This document shows, in pieces, positions 23,779-32,445 of a stretch of 38,443 nucleotides of DNA. A program made the translations under genes and the position numbers. Numbering within the stretch: the stretch's first letter is position 1; every line of letters starts with the position of its first letter. This DNA comes from Streptomyces hainanensis. GTDB lineage: Bacteria; Actinomycetota; Actinomycetes; Streptomycetales; Streptomycetaceae. The notes beneath the pieces were generated by a model that was given only the letters and a program-made list of their open reading frames with translations, ran no database searches and was not told the DNA's origin. Location: NCBI RefSeq assembly GCF_004348415.1, contig NZ_SMKI01000008.1, forward strand, positions 1-38,443, written 5' to 3'.

Positions 23779-24753
23779 ATGCCGAAGACCTCAGCACGCC
23801 TCCTCTCGCTGCTCTCGCTCCTCCAGGCCCGCCGGGACTGGCCGGGCGGCCTGCTGGCCGAGCGGCTCGGGATCAGTGAGCGCACGGTGCGGCGCGACGT
23901 GGACCGGCTGCGCGAGCTGGGCTATCCCATCGCCGCCAGCCGGGGCCCGGACGGCGGTTACCGGCTGGGCGCCGGCGCGGACCTGCCGCCGCTGCTCTTC
24001 GACGACGAGCAGGCCGTGGCGCTGGCCGTGGCACTCCAGGCGGCCACCGTCAGCGGCGCCGACCTCGCCGAGGCGGCGGCCCGCGCGCTGACCACCGTCC
24101 GACAGGTGCTGCCGGCCCGGCTGCGCCACCGCGTCGACACCCTCCGCTTCACGGCCGTCGACGGGCCCGCGTCCCGGCCCCGGGTCGACGGGGGCGTGCT
24201 GACGGCACTCAGCGCCGCCGTACACGCCCGCGAGGTGCTGCGCTTCGACCACCGGCCCGCCGATCCGGTCGAGGACGGCGCGCCGCCGCCGCCCCGCAGG
24301 GTCGAGCCGCACCACGTCGTCACCTGGGGCGGCCGCTGGTACCTCGTCGCCTGGGACCTGGACCGCGAGGACTGGCGCACCTTCCGCGCGGACCGGATCA
24401 CCCCGCGCACCCCCACCGGGCCCCGGTTCACCCCGCGCGAACTGCCGGGCGGCGACGTGGCCGCCTTCGTGGCCGCCAGGTTCCGGGGCGGGGACCAGGC
24501 CGGCGGCTGGCCCTGCCGCGGCGAGGTGATCCTCGACCTGCCGGCCACGGCCGTCTCCCCCTACGCCGGCGACGGGGTGGTCGAGGCGCTCGGTCCCGAC
24601 CGCTGCCGGCTGGTGCTCGGCGCGTGGTCCTGGCCGGGACTCGCGGCCACCATCGGCAAGTTCGACGCAGACGTCGAGGTCGTCGGCCCTGCCGAGCTCA
24701 GGGACGCCTTCGCGCTCCTGGCCCGCCGCTACGCCAGGGCGGCCGCCGGTTGA
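23779..24753 (+). CDS. WYL-domain (YafY-type) transcriptional regulator, second copy
   Basis: This protein of about 324 residues has an N-terminal winged helix with RLGISERTVRRDVDRLRELGYPI and a WYL domain with RWYLVAWDLDREDWRTFRADR near residue 195, closely parallel to the WYL protein encoded at 14973-15935. I chose ATG 23779 because GGGAG is ten bases upstream; ATG 23770 is too close to that site and a GTG at 23749 lies inside the operator-like repeat. It is divergent from the AlkZ-like gene and probably controls it. A WYL regulator next to a DNA-repair-type protein recalls DNA-damage regulators such as PafBC, but no orthology is claimed. Confidence 0.9.
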   Translation: MPKTSARLLSLLSLLQARRDWPGGLLAERLGISERTVRRDVDRLRELGYPIAASRGPDGGYRLGAGADLPPLLFDDEQAVALAVALQAATVSGADLAEAAARALTTVRQVLPARLRHRVDTLRFTAVDGPASRPRVDGGVLTALSAAVHAREVLRFDHRPADPVEDGAPPPPRRVEPHHVVTWGGRWYLVAWDLDREDWRTFRADRITPRTPTGPRFTPRELPGGDVAAFVAARFRGGDQAGGWPCRGEVILDLPATAVSPYAGDGVVEALGPDRCRLVLGAWSWPGLAATIGKFDADVEVVGPAELRDAFALLARRYARAAAG

Positions 24754-24768
24754 CGACACGCGACCGGA

Positions 24769-24783
24769 TGGACAGACTGTCCA
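24769..24783. promoter_or_regulatory. 15-bp palindrome TGGACAG-A-CTGTCCA, candidate operator
   Basis: Two perfect 7-bp arms flank a single central A, 46 bases before the start of the PLP-enzyme gene. The downstream operon encodes a DauR/YheO-type regulator, which would be the natural ligand. The site also lies 16 bases after the WYL gene, so it may instead be part of that gene's 3' end structure, but the arms are too close for a hairpin. Confidence 0.6.
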
Positions 24784-24828
24784 GAGTTGGCTGAACCATC
24801 CAAGAGCATCGTACGGGGGCACACCCGC

Positions 24829-25989
24829 ATGTCGACCACCGCCACGCCCCGTTATCTCGACGAACGGTCGGGGCGCACCTACGAGTTGACCGCCGAGCGA
24901 TGGCGCGGCGACGACGGGGCGCCGTTGACGGTCACCCCGCTGACCGGCCTCGCGCCCGCCGACGTCGACACCGCCGAGCGGTCCCTGTGGCGCTACCGGG
25001 CCGCCCTGCCGGGTGGCGCGCGCCCGGTCTCGCTCGGCGAGGGGCGCACCCCGCTGGTCGCGGGCGAATGGGGCGGCGCCGACGTCCGGTTCAAGCTGGA
25101 GTGGTTCGCCCCGACCGGCAGCTTCAAGGACCGCGGGGTCGGCGTGCTGGTCTCGTTCCTGGCCGCCGCCGGCGTCACCGAGGTCGTCGAGGACAGCTCG
25201 GGCAACGGCGGCGCCTCGCTCGCCGCCTACTGCGCCGCGGCCGGCATCCGCGCCCGGATCCTCGTGCCGGCCGGCACCTCGCCGGCCAAGATCCTGCAGA
25301 GCCGCGCCTACGGCGCCGAGGTCGAGGAGGTGCCGGGCGACCGGGACGCCACCGCGGCCGAGGCGCTGCGCCGCGCCGCCCACACCGTCTACGCCAGCCA
25401 CAACTGGCACCCGCTCTTCCTCCAGGGCACCAAGACCATCGCCTACGAGCTGTGGGAGGACCTGGGCTTCACCGCGCCCGACGCGATCGTCACCGTGGCC
25501 GGCGCCGGCAGCCTGGTGCTCGGCTGCGACATGGGCTTCGGCGAACTGCTCGCCGCCGGCCGCATCGCCCGCCGCCCCCGGCTGCTGGTCGCCCAACCGG
25601 CCAACTGCGCGCCCCTGCACGCCGCCCACCAGGGCGTGGAGCCGGCGGAGTTCGCCCCCACCATCGCCGAGGGCGCCGCCATCCGCCGGCCGGTCAGGGC
25701 GCCCGAGGTGCTGGCCGCCATCCGCCGCTCGGGCGGCGACACGGTGGCGGTCCCCGAGGCCGACATCGCCGCGGCCGTCCGCCGGCTCGCCGCCACCGGC
25801 CTCTACGCCGAGCCGACCAGCGCCACGGCCGCGGCGGCCGTCGACGCGTTCCGCGCCCGCGGCGCGATCCGCCCCGGCGAGACGACGGTGGTGCTGCTCA
25901 CCGGCAGCGGCCTCAAGGCCCCGCACCTGATGGGCCGCCTGCTGGACACCGACGCCGCCGGACGCGGCGGCGCCGGGAGCCCCGCATGA
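24829..25989 (+). CDS. PLP-dependent threonine-synthase-like enzyme
   Basis: This protein of about 386 residues is a fold-type II PLP enzyme. The Schiff-base lysine is in PTGSFKDRGVG near residue 103, the substrate loop is SSGNGGASLAAY near residue 124, and the C-terminal LLTGSGLKAPHL matches the TGxGLKxP motif of threonine synthases. The start is ATG 24829 with GGGGG about nine bases upstream. Unlike a housekeeping thrC, it is coupled by an ATGA overlap to a DauR/YheO-type regulator gene, a family known for controlling D-amino-acid catabolism. A lyase or ammonia-lyase acting on an amino acid (for example a diaminopropionate or hydroxy-amino-acid substrate) is therefore as likely as threonine synthesis. 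Confidence 0.88.
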   Translation: MSTTATPRYLDERSGRTYELTAERWRGDDGAPLTVTPLTGLAPADVDTAERSLWRYRAALPGGARPVSLGEGRTPLVAGEWGGADVRFKLEWFAPTGSFKDRGVGVLVSFLAAAGVTEVVEDSSGNGGASLAAYCAAAGIRARILVPAGTSPAKILQSRAYGAEVEEVPGDRDATAAEALRRAAHTVYASHNWHPLFLQGTKTIAYELWEDLGFTAPDAIVTVAGAGSLVLGCDMGFGELLAAGRIARRPRLLVAQPANCAPLHAAHQGVEPAEFAPTIAEGAAIRRPVRAPEVLAAIRRSGGDTVAVPEADIAAAVRRLAATGLYAEPTSATAAAAVDAFRARGAIRPGETTVVLLTGSGLKAPHLMGRLLDTDAAGRGGAGSPA

Positions 25990-26612
25990 CCGAGGACGAG
26001 GTGCTGCTGCGCGAGGCCGAGAAGATCGTCACGGCGCTCGGCCGGATGTTCCCCGGGGTGTGCGAGGTGGTGCTGCACGACCTGCGCTCCCCCGAACACG
26101 CCGTCCGCGCCATCGAGGGCGGGCTCTCCGGCCGCACGGTCGGCGACCCGGCCACCGAGCTCGGCCTGGCCAGGATCCAGGACCCCGACTTTCCCGAGAT
26201 CCTGCAGAACTACCCCAACCGCTTCCCGGACGGCCGCCCCGCCAAGAGCACCTCCATCGGCATCCGCAACGGCGCGGGCGAGTACGTCGGCGCGATCTGC
26301 CTCAACCTGGACGTCTCGGTGCTGGGCGGCGCGGCCAGGGCCCTGGCCGAGCTGGTGCGGACGGACGACGCCGACCGCCCGCCGGCCGAGACCCTCCGCG
26401 CCCGCACCGCGGACGAACTCCGCTCCGCGGCCGAGGAGTTCGCCACCGCACGCGGCAGCCTCACGCCGCGCGCCCTGCCCGCGGCGGAGAAGCGGGAGCT
26501 GGTCCGCGACCTGTACGCCCGCGGCTTCCTCCAGGTCAAACACGCCGCCACCGCCCTCACCGAGGTGCTGGGCGTCTCCCGGGCCACGGTCTACAACTAC
26601 CTGCGGCAGTGA
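25986..26612 (+). CDS. DauR/YheO-type regulator (PAS plus HTH)
   Basis: This protein of about 208 residues has an N-terminal YheO-like PAS domain (about residues 8-120; GMFPGVCEVVLHDL-type and SIGIRNGAGEYVGAICLNLDVS segments) and a C-terminal helix-turn-helix (about 168-208) with HAATALTEVLGVSRATVYNYLRQ at the very end. The layout is that of DauR of Pseudomonas, repressor of the D-arginine utilisation operon, and of E. coli YheO. It overlaps the PLP-enzyme gene by four bases, so the enzyme and its regulator are made together. A ligand-responsive control of the upstream operon via the palindrome at 24769-24783 is plausible. Confidence 0.88.
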   Translation: MTEDEVLLREAEKIVTALGRMFPGVCEVVLHDLRSPEHAVRAIEGGLSGRTVGDPATELGLARIQDPDFPEILQNYPNRFPDGRPAKSTSIGIRNGAGEYVGAICLNLDVSVLGGAARALAELVRTDDADRPPAETLRARTADELRSAAEEFATARGSLTPRALPAAEKRELVRDLYARGFLQVKHAATALTEVLGVSRATVYNYLRQ

Positions 26613-26681
26613 GACGCACGCTTATGCGGGCGCGCCTGCCGACCATGGCCGGTGGCCGGTGGGCGGCCGTTGAATCGAGGT

Positions 26682-27179
26682 ATGCAACTCACCACCTCAT
26701 CCGCCGCCACCGGCTCCCTGGCGCTGACCGCCGCCGTCCTGACCCTGGTGGCGGCCGGCGCCATGGCCGGCCTCTTCTTCGGCTTCTCGGTGGCCGTGAT
26801 GCCGGGGCTCGACTCGCTCGACCCCGAGGCCGCGGCCGAGGCCATGCGGCGCGTCAACGGGCGGATACTCAACCCGGTGTTCCTCACCGCCTTCACCGCC
26901 GTGCCGTTCACCGCGGGCGCGGCGGGCGGGCTCCTGCTGGCACTGGGCCACCGGGCCGCCGGCTGGGCCTTCCTGCTGGCCGCCGTCGTCTACCTGCTCG
27001 GCACCTTCCTGCCCACCGCCGCCGTCAACGTCCCCCTCAACGACGCCCTCGCGGCCGGCGGCGACTGGGCGTCGTTCCACCCCCGCTGGACCACCTGGAA
27101 CACGGTCCGCGCGGCGTTCGCCACCCTGACCCTGCTCCTCTCCGCCGGCGGCCTCTGCCTGTGGTCCCGCGACGCGTAA
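26682..27179 (+). CDS. DUF1772 membrane protein
   Basis: This protein of about 165 residues has four predicted transmembrane segments (roughly residues 10-40, 65-88, 92-115 and 140-162). It shows the DUF1772 marks AGLFFGFSVAVMPGL near residue 28 and FLPTAAVNVPLNDAL near residue 107. Some members are anthrone oxygenase-like, but most are uncharacterised membrane proteins. I chose ATG 26682 because the first helix follows normally; a further in-frame ATG lies at 26652. It lies 69 bases after the DauR-type gene on the same strand and may or may not be in its operon. Confidence 0.82.
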   Translation: MQLTTSSAATGSLALTAAVLTLVAAGAMAGLFFGFSVAVMPGLDSLDPEAAAEAMRRVNGRILNPVFLTAFTAVPFTAGAAGGLLLALGHRAAGWAFLLAAVVYLLGTFLPTAAVNVPLNDALAAGGDWASFHPRWTTWNTVRAAFATLTLLLSAGGLCLWSRDA

Positions 27180-27364
27180 CGCGACGCCGGCCGCGGGCCG
27201 GAGCGCGCCGCGCGAGAGGCGCTGTCGGCAGGCCGTGCAAGGCAGACGGCCACCGGCCGATCCGCCAGCCGGCGCCGCAGGCGCTCGCCACACGCGCCGG
27301 TACGGCGCGGACGGCCGCCGGTAGACGTTGGCCCCCGGGTCCGGCCCCGGCCGCAGGCCGCCCG

Positions 27365-28516
27365 TCAGGCGCCGGTGCCGCCGGTCGGGAACTCCTCGTC
27401 GAGCGCCGCCAGTTCGGACTCGAAGCGGGCGCGGGCCGCCGCCCTGTCGGCGGCCGGCAGCCAGGCGGCCTCGATCGACCGCAGGGACATCTCCCGCAGC
27501 CTGGCCCGCGGCACGCCGATCGTCTCGGCGGCGATGCGGTACTCGTCGGCCAGCGAGGTCGGGAACATGCCGGGGTCGTCGGAGGCGAGGACGACGTTCA
27601 GGCCGGCGTCCACCATCGCCGCGATCGACGCGCGGCGCCACGGCCGCCAGGAGCGGCGCGAGGTGGTCGAGATCACCGTGAACGGCACGCCCTCGTCGCG
27701 GCAGCGGGCGACCAGGTCGTCGTCCTCCAGCACGTAGTAGCCGTGGTCGATGCGGTCGCAGCCCAGCAGGTCGAGGCAGGTCGCGGTGTTGACCGCCACC
27801 GGCGCGTGTTCGGAGGCATGCGCCGTGCGGCGCAGCCCGGCGTCGCCCGCCAGCCGGTACGCCTCGACGAACCGCTCGGGCGGGCCCGCCAGTTCGAGGT
27901 TGACCAGGCCGATGCCCGCCAGGTACTCGTGCGGCCGCTCCACCGCCCGCCGCACGTAGTCCAGCGCCCACTCGGCGTCCCGGCTGCGGTCGATCGAGGC
28001 GATCAGCCGGCCCGTCATCCCGAAGTCGCGCTCGGCCAGCCTGATGCCCTCGGCGCACGCCTCCACCAGGCCGTGGAAGCCCAGGCCGGCCTCGGCCAGC
28101 CGCGGCGGCACGTCGTCGACGTGCAGCTCCAGGTGGCGGACGGCGCCGCGGTGCGCGTCCTCGAACGCCTCGTAGGTGATCCGGGTGAGGTCGTCCGCGT
28201 CGCGCAGCGCCTCCTCCACCCAGCCGCTCGCCCGGAACAGCGAGTACGACACCTCCGGCTCGTCCGGCGACCGCTCCTGCGGCACCGGGATCCGGGTGTT
28301 CCGGTACAGCTCCGGGTCGGGCGGCAGGGAGTTGATGTCACGCCAGATGGCCTCGGGGGCGTCCGGCAGGTCGAGCCCGGCCCGGCCGGCGAGCTCGGCG
28401 AAGGTCGACGCCCGCACCGTGCCGATCAGATGGACGTGCAGGTCCGCCTTGGGCATCCGCGCCAGGTATGCCGCCGGCGTCGGTTCGTTCGTCGGTTGGT
28501 TCTCTGTCTCTCGCAT
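27365..28516 (-). CDS. Adenosine-deaminase-family metalloenzyme
   Basis: This 383-residue protein has the amidohydrolase zinc site pattern of adenosine deaminases: HVHL near residue 27, the HASE tetrapeptide (HAGE in classical ADA) near residue 232 with catalytic Glu, DRIDHGY near residue 254, and ASDDPGMFPTSLADEY near residue 312 with the double Asp. Such enzymes deaminate adenosine, adenine or related aminopurines. It lies downstream of the Pot-type transporter operon on the same strand, separated by a strong stem-loop, suggesting that it deaminates an imported purine-like substrate. That link is inference. The ATG at 28516 lacks a strong ribosome binding site. Confidence 0.9.
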   Translation of the reverse strand: MRETENQPTNEPTPAAYLARMPKADLHVHLIGTVRASTFAELAGRAGLDLPDAPEAIWRDINSLPPDPELYRNTRIPVPQERSPDEPEVSYSLFRASGWVEEALRDADDLTRITYEAFEDAHRGAVRHLELHVDDVPPRLAEAGLGFHGLVEACAEGIRLAERDFGMTGRLIASIDRSRDAEWALDYVRRAVERPHEYLAGIGLVNLELAGPPERFVEAYRLAGDAGLRRTAHASEHAPVAVNTATCLDLLGCDRIDHGYYVLEDDDLVARCRDEGVPFTVISTTSRRSWRPWRRASIAAMVDAGLNVVLASDDPGMFPTSLADEYRIAAETIGVPRARLREMSLRSIEAAWLPAADRAAARARFESELAALDEEFPTGGTGA

Positions 28517-28538
28517 GGCTCACTAACGGGGTGGAACA

Positions 28539-28577
28539 CCCGGGCCGGCGAGGGTGACTCCGCATCGCCGGCCCGGG
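28539..28577 (-). terminator. 13-bp stem-loop between binding-protein and deaminase genes
   Basis: CCCGGGCCGGCGA at 28539-28551 pairs perfectly with 28565-28577 around a 13-base loop. It lies after the stop of the substrate-binding protein gene and 22 bases before the deaminase start, within the same transcription direction. It may attenuate readthrough or protect the transporter mRNA 3' end; no T-tract follows. Confidence 0.6.
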
Positions 28578-28617
28578 GGCCTGGGTGGGGGTGGGATCGG
28601 ATCGGTGGGTGTCCGGC

Positions 28618-29718
28618 TCAGCCGCCGGAGACCTCGCGGGCGAACCGCTCCACCCACTCGGTGCGGTTGTCCACCAGCTGCCGCGGGTCGAGCGTCTGGT
28701 AGCCGGCCGCGATCGGGTCGGTGGCCGCCTCGCCCATCAGCTCGGCGAACGTCTCGGACGGCGCGACCTCCGGGTTCACCGGCAGGTCGGACTCCACGCT
28801 GGCCTGCTGCGCCTCGACCGACAGCATGTAGTCGATGAAGGCGTACGCGCCGGCGGTGTTGGGCGCGCCGTCCGGGACCATCAGCCGGTTGGTCGCCAGG
28901 TAGCGGCCCTCGGCCGGCGGCACCCAGTCGACCGGCTCGCCGGCCGCGATCAGCGGCGGGACGAAGGCGCTGATGGTGGGCACGGCCGCGATCTCGCCCT
29001 GGGAGATCAGGTTGGTGACCTCGGTGGTCGAGCTGTAGAACTGGAGCACTCCGGACGACCAGCCGCCCATCGTCTCGAAGGCGGTGTCCATGTCGTAGGG
29101 CCCGTCGCCGAACTGCTCGCCGATGCCGGAGGCGGTCAGCTGGCCGGCGGTGGCGGAGATGTCGGGCAGCGCGACCTTCCCGGAGTAGGCCGGGTCGCCG
29201 AAGACGCTCCAGTCCGCGGCCTCCTCGGCGCTCAGCTGGTCGGTCCGGTAGAGCACGCCGTTGAGCTGGTAGGTGTAGGCGGGCCCGGCGTAGGCGTCGT
29301 CCGCCGCGAACTCGGCGATGGCGTCCAGGTTGGGCACGTCGCCCGAGTCGAACTCCTGGAACAGGCCCTGGTCCTGGCCGAGCGCGGCGAAGGTGTCGGA
29401 GATCAGCATGACGTCGATGCCGGGGTCGCCGCCGGCCAGCTGGAGCTGGGTGAGGCGGTCGGCGTTGCTGCCGCTCTCGATCTCGACGGTGGCGCCGGTG
29501 GCCTCCTCGAACGGCTCGACGACGTTGGCCTCGAAGTCCTCGACGCCGAACGGGAACGTCGACACCACGATGGTGGCGCCCTCGAGACCGTCGCCGCCCT
29601 CGCCGCCGGAGCCGGCGTCGTCCGAGGAGTCCGAGCCGCAGGCGTTCAGGGTCAGCACGGTGGCGAGCGCGCCGGCGCCCACCGCGAGCCTGGGCAGTCT
29701 TCGTACAGTCCGCTTCAT
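28618..29718 (-). CDS. ABC transporter substrate-binding lipoprotein (PotD-like)
   Basis: This 366-residue protein begins with a lipoprotein signal: KRTVRRLPRL, a hydrophobic stretch, and the lipobox LNAC at about residues 24-27, followed by a Ser/Asp/Gly-rich linker. The mature part resembles polyamine-type (PotD/PotF, SBP_bac_8) binding proteins: VVSTFPFGVEDFEANVVEPFEEATG at its start and YQLNGVLYRTDQL in the middle. It is the last of four transporter genes on the minus strand and lies 49 bases after the ATPase gene. The substrate is not readable; the deaminase next door suggests a nitrogen compound or purine derivative. Confidence 0.92.
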   Translation of the reverse strand: MKRTVRRLPRLAVGAGALATVLTLNACGSDSSDDAGSGGEGGDGLEGATIVVSTFPFGVEDFEANVVEPFEEATGATVEIESGSNADRLTQLQLAGGDPGIDVMLISDTFAALGQDQGLFQEFDSGDVPNLDAIAEFAADDAYAGPAYTYQLNGVLYRTDQLSAEEAADWSVFGDPAYSGKVALPDISATAGQLTASGIGEQFGDGPYDMDTAFETMGGWSSGVLQFYSSTTEVTNLISQGEIAAVPTISAFVPPLIAAGEPVDWVPPAEGRYLATNRLMVPDGAPNTAGAYAFIDYMLSVEAQQASVESDLPVNPEVAPSETFAELMGEAATDPIAAGYQTLDPRQLVDNRTEWVERFAREVSGG

Positions 29719-29767
29719 GGGGGTTGTGCTCCGTTCGTACGTGTGGCCGGAGAGAGGCTTCGGCGGT

Positions 29768-30784
29768 CTAGCCGGCGAGCGACACCAGGTGGTCGGGGCG
29801 CGCGGAGACCGTCACCCTGCCTCCCGGGTGCAGCGCGGCGCGGTCCTCGGGGGTGAGCGCGTCGCCGCGCAGCGAGGCGACCAGCGGGGTGGTCGCCCCG
29901 CCGGCCCCGGTCGTCGCGTCGAGCGCGACGCGGACCTCGACCCCCCGGTAGGCGATCGACCGCACCGTCGCGGACACCGCCGTCTCCCCGCCCCCCACGT
30001 CCCCCGGCGCGACGGTCAGCAGCTCGGGCCGCACCGTCACCAGGCCGCGTTCGGGCAGGGTGAGGAAGTTCTCGTAGCCGAGGAACTCGGCCACGAACCG
30101 GTTGGCGGGCGCCGGGAACAGCTCGTCGGGCGCGCCCTGCTGCATCACCCGGCCCGCGTTCATCACGACCATGTGGTCGGACATCTCCAGGGCCTCTTCC
30201 TGGTCGTGGGTGACCAGGACGACGGTGAGGCCGGTCTCGGCCTGGATGCGGCGGATCTCGCCGCGCATCTGCACCCGCAGCCGGGCGTCCAGGTTGGACA
30301 GCGGCTCGTCGAGCAGCAGCAGCCGGGGCCGGATGGCGATGGCGCGGGCCAGCGCGACCCGCTGCTGCTGGCCGCCGGAGAGCGCCTTGGGCCGGCGGTC
30401 CCCGAGGTGTCCTAGGCCGACGAGCTCCAGCGCCTCGGCGACCCGGCGGGCCCGCTCGGCCCTCGGCACCTTGCGCAGCTTGAGGCCGAAGCCGACGTTG
30501 CCGGCGACCGTCATGTGCGGGAAGAGCGCGTACGACTGGAAGACCATGCCGAGGTCGCGCTTCTCCGGCGGGGCGTCGGTGTGGTCCTTGCCGCCGATCA
30601 TGATCTTCCCGGCGGAGGGCTCGATGTACCCGGCCAGCATCCGCAGCGACGTCGTCTTGCCGCAGCCGCTCGGCCCGAGCAGCGTGGTGAGCGCGCCCTC
30701 CCGGATGGCGAGGTCGAGGGAGTCGACCGCGGTGAAGTCACCGAAGTGCCGGCTGACCGCCACGAACTCGGCTGCGGTGGTCAT
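29768..30784 (-). CDS. ABC transporter ATPase (PotA-like)
   Basis: This 338-residue protein has Walker A GPSGCGKTT near residue 41, signature ALSGGQQQRVALARA near residue 139, Walker B LLLLDEPLSNLDA near 160, the H-loop VLVTHDQEEALEMSDH, and a C-terminal TOBE-like domain (about residues 245-338), as in PotA and other importer ATPases. ATG 30784 overlaps the stop of the permease gene by four bases, so expression is coupled. It energises uptake by the two permeases encoded just upstream. Confidence 0.94.
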   Translation of the reverse strand: MTTAAEFVAVSRHFGDFTAVDSLDLAIREGALTTLLGPSGCGKTTSLRMLAGYIEPSAGKIMIGGKDHTDAPPEKRDLGMVFQSYALFPHMTVAGNVGFGLKLRKVPRAERARRVAEALELVGLGHLGDRRPKALSGGQQQRVALARAIAIRPRLLLLDEPLSNLDARLRVQMRGEIRRIQAETGLTVVLVTHDQEEALEMSDHMVVMNAGRVMQQGAPDELFPAPANRFVAEFLGYENFLTLPERGLVTVRPELLTVAPGDVGGGETAVSATVRSIAYRGVEVRVALDATTGAGGATTPLVASLRGDALTPEDRAALHPGGRVTVSARPDHLVSLAG

Positions 30785-31578
30785 CTGTTGATTCCTCCGA
30801 AGATGCGGGCGAAGCCGAGGATCCGTTCGGCGACGACGGCGAGCACCACGGTGGCGGCGAGCAGCAGCGTGGACATCGCGGCGATGATCGGCGTGTAGTT
30901 CTGCTGGACGTAGTCGAGCATCGTGACGGGCAGGGTGCGGAAGTCCCGCGACTGGAGCAGCAGCGAGATCGGCACGTTGTTGAACGAGGTGACGAAGCTC
31001 AGCAGCGCGGCCGAGATGATGCCGGGCCGCAGCACCGGCAGCGTCACGGTGAAGAAGGTGCGCAGCGGCGAGGCGCCGAGCCCGCGCGCCGCCTCCTCGA
31101 GGGCCGGGTCCGCGAGCACCAGCGAGGCGCCGGTGACCCGGACCGCGTAGGGCAGCAGCAGCGCGGTGTGGCCGATGAGCAGGGCCTGGAAGTTGTCGAG
31201 TTCCAGCTGGAGCATGAGCTGCTGGAACAGGGCGAGGCCGACGACGAGTTCCGGGAGGATCAGCGGCGAGAGGAAGAGCCCCTCGACCAGCGACCTGCCA
31301 GGCAGCCGGCCGCGCATGATCGCCAGCGTCGCCGGAATGCCGACGGCCAACGCCAGCACGGTGGCCAGCAGGGCGAGTTGGAGACTGGAGAGCAGGGCGT
31401 CCGTGAACGGCTGGTAGCTGGTGGCCTCGTCGAACCAGCGGAGGGACAGGCCCTCGGGCGGGAACCGCAGGGTCTCGCCCTCGGTGAACGCGGTGGCGAC
31501 CACGAACAGGATCGGCACGATCATCACGAGGTAGCCGAGCACCGCGAGCGAGGCGGCCACCGGGCTTGAGCGCTTCAC
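30781..31578 (-). CDS. ABC transporter permease (PotC-like)
   Basis: This protein of about 265 residues has six predicted membrane helices and the EAA loop DPALEEAARGLGASPLRTF near residue 165, matching PotC-type permeases. GTG 31578 is chosen because it overlaps the upstream permease stop (GTGA) and begins the KRSSPVAASLAVLGYLVMI signal-anchor-like segment; the open frame to 31839 is a shadow. It pairs with the second permease to form the channel. Confidence 0.92.
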   Translation of the reverse strand: MKRSSPVAASLAVLGYLVMIVPILFVVATAFTEGETLRFPPEGLSLRWFDEATSYQPFTDALLSSLQLALLATVLALAVGIPATLAIMRGRLPGRSLVEGLFLSPLILPELVVGLALFQQLMLQLELDNFQALLIGHTALLLPYAVRVTGASLVLADPALEEAARGLGASPLRTFFTVTLPVLRPGIISAALLSFVTSFNNVPISLLLQSRDFRTLPVTMLDYVQQNYTPIIAAMSTLLLAATVVLAVVAERILGFARIFGGINR

Positions 31579-32405
31579 TGGATCCGCCCCCTCGTCCTGG
31601 TCGCCAGGGTCGACGCGACGTAGACCAGCACCACCAGGATCGTCATCACGATGGCCGTCGCGGAGGCGGCCGCCCAGTCGAGGGTGACGCCCGAGTAGCT
31701 GAAGAGCTGGGTGGAGAGCATCCGTTGCCGGGAGCCACCGAGCAGGTAGGGGGTGGTGTAGGCGGTGACGGCGCCGGCGAAGACGAGCGTGGCAGCCATC
31801 GCGATGCCCGGCATGGAGAGCGGGATCACCACGCTCCACATCGTCCTGGTGCGCCCGGCGCCGAGCCCGCGCGCCGCGTCGTCGAGGCCGGCGTCGACCT
31901 GGGCGACGGCGGAGTAGCAGGTGACGATGGCCAGCGGCAGGAAGAGCTGCACCAGGCCGAGCACCACGGCGAGTTCGGTGTAGAGCAGCTGCGGCGCCTC
32001 GTCGGTGAATCCGAGGGCGACGAGGGTCTTGCCGACGACGCCGTTGCTGCCGAGGACCACCAGCCAGCCGTAGGTCCGCACCACGTTGCTCAGCAGCAGC
32101 GGGAAGATGGCCAGCGCGAGCAGCGGCCCGGCCCAGCGGGACCGGGAGCGGGCCAGCAGGAAGGCGGTCGGGAAGCCGAGCAGCACGCAGATCGCGGTGA
32201 CGACCAGGCCGACGCGGAGCGTGCGCCAGACGATCTCCAGGTCGTAGGGATCGCTGAGCATCCGGCCCAGCCGGTCGAGGACTTCGCCCGTCTCCACCCG
32301 GGGTGGCGACAGCAGCATCACGAGGGAGGGCGCGACGACGCCTCCGACGAGAAGCGCCAGGCCGGGCAGCAGCAGCGCGAGCGCTATTCGGCGCGAACGG
32401 ATCAA
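31575..32405 (-). CDS. ABC transporter permease (PotB-like)
   Basis: This 276-residue protein has six predicted membrane helices and the EAA loop VDAGLDDAARGLGAGRTRTM near residue 180, as in PotB-type permeases. It starts with TTG at 32405, with AGGA about seven bases upstream; no ATG or GTG lies suitably before the first helix. It is the first gene of the four-gene importer operon and is divergent from the LacI regulator, with an operator-like palindrome 40-60 bases upstream. Confidence 0.9.
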   Translation of the reverse strand: MIRSRRIALALLLPGLALLVGGVVAPSLVMLLSPPRVETGEVLDRLGRMLSDPYDLEIVWRTLRVGLVVTAICVLLGFPTAFLLARSRSRWAGPLLALAIFPLLLSNVVRTYGWLVVLGSNGVVGKTLVALGFTDEAPQLLYTELAVVLGLVQLFLPLAIVTCYSAVAQVDAGLDDAARGLGAGRTRTMWSVVIPLSMPGIAMAATLVFAGAVTAYTTPYLLGGSRQRMLSTQLFSYSGVTLDWAAASATAIVMTILVVLVYVASTLATRTRGRIQ

Positions 32406-32445
32406 AGTGTGTCCTGATGGCTCTCTGGGTAGCTCTCTGTACTCA

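Noticed and set aside
24769-24783. Reading the TGGACAG palindrome as a terminator of the WYL gene
   Set aside because: A one-base centre cannot form a stable hairpin loop, and no T-tract follows; an operator fits better.
26060-28702. 880-residue plus-strand open frame spanning the DauR, DUF1772 and deaminase genes
   Set aside because: It crosses three well-supported genes on both strands, is Arg/Pro/Gly-rich and shows no conserved motif.
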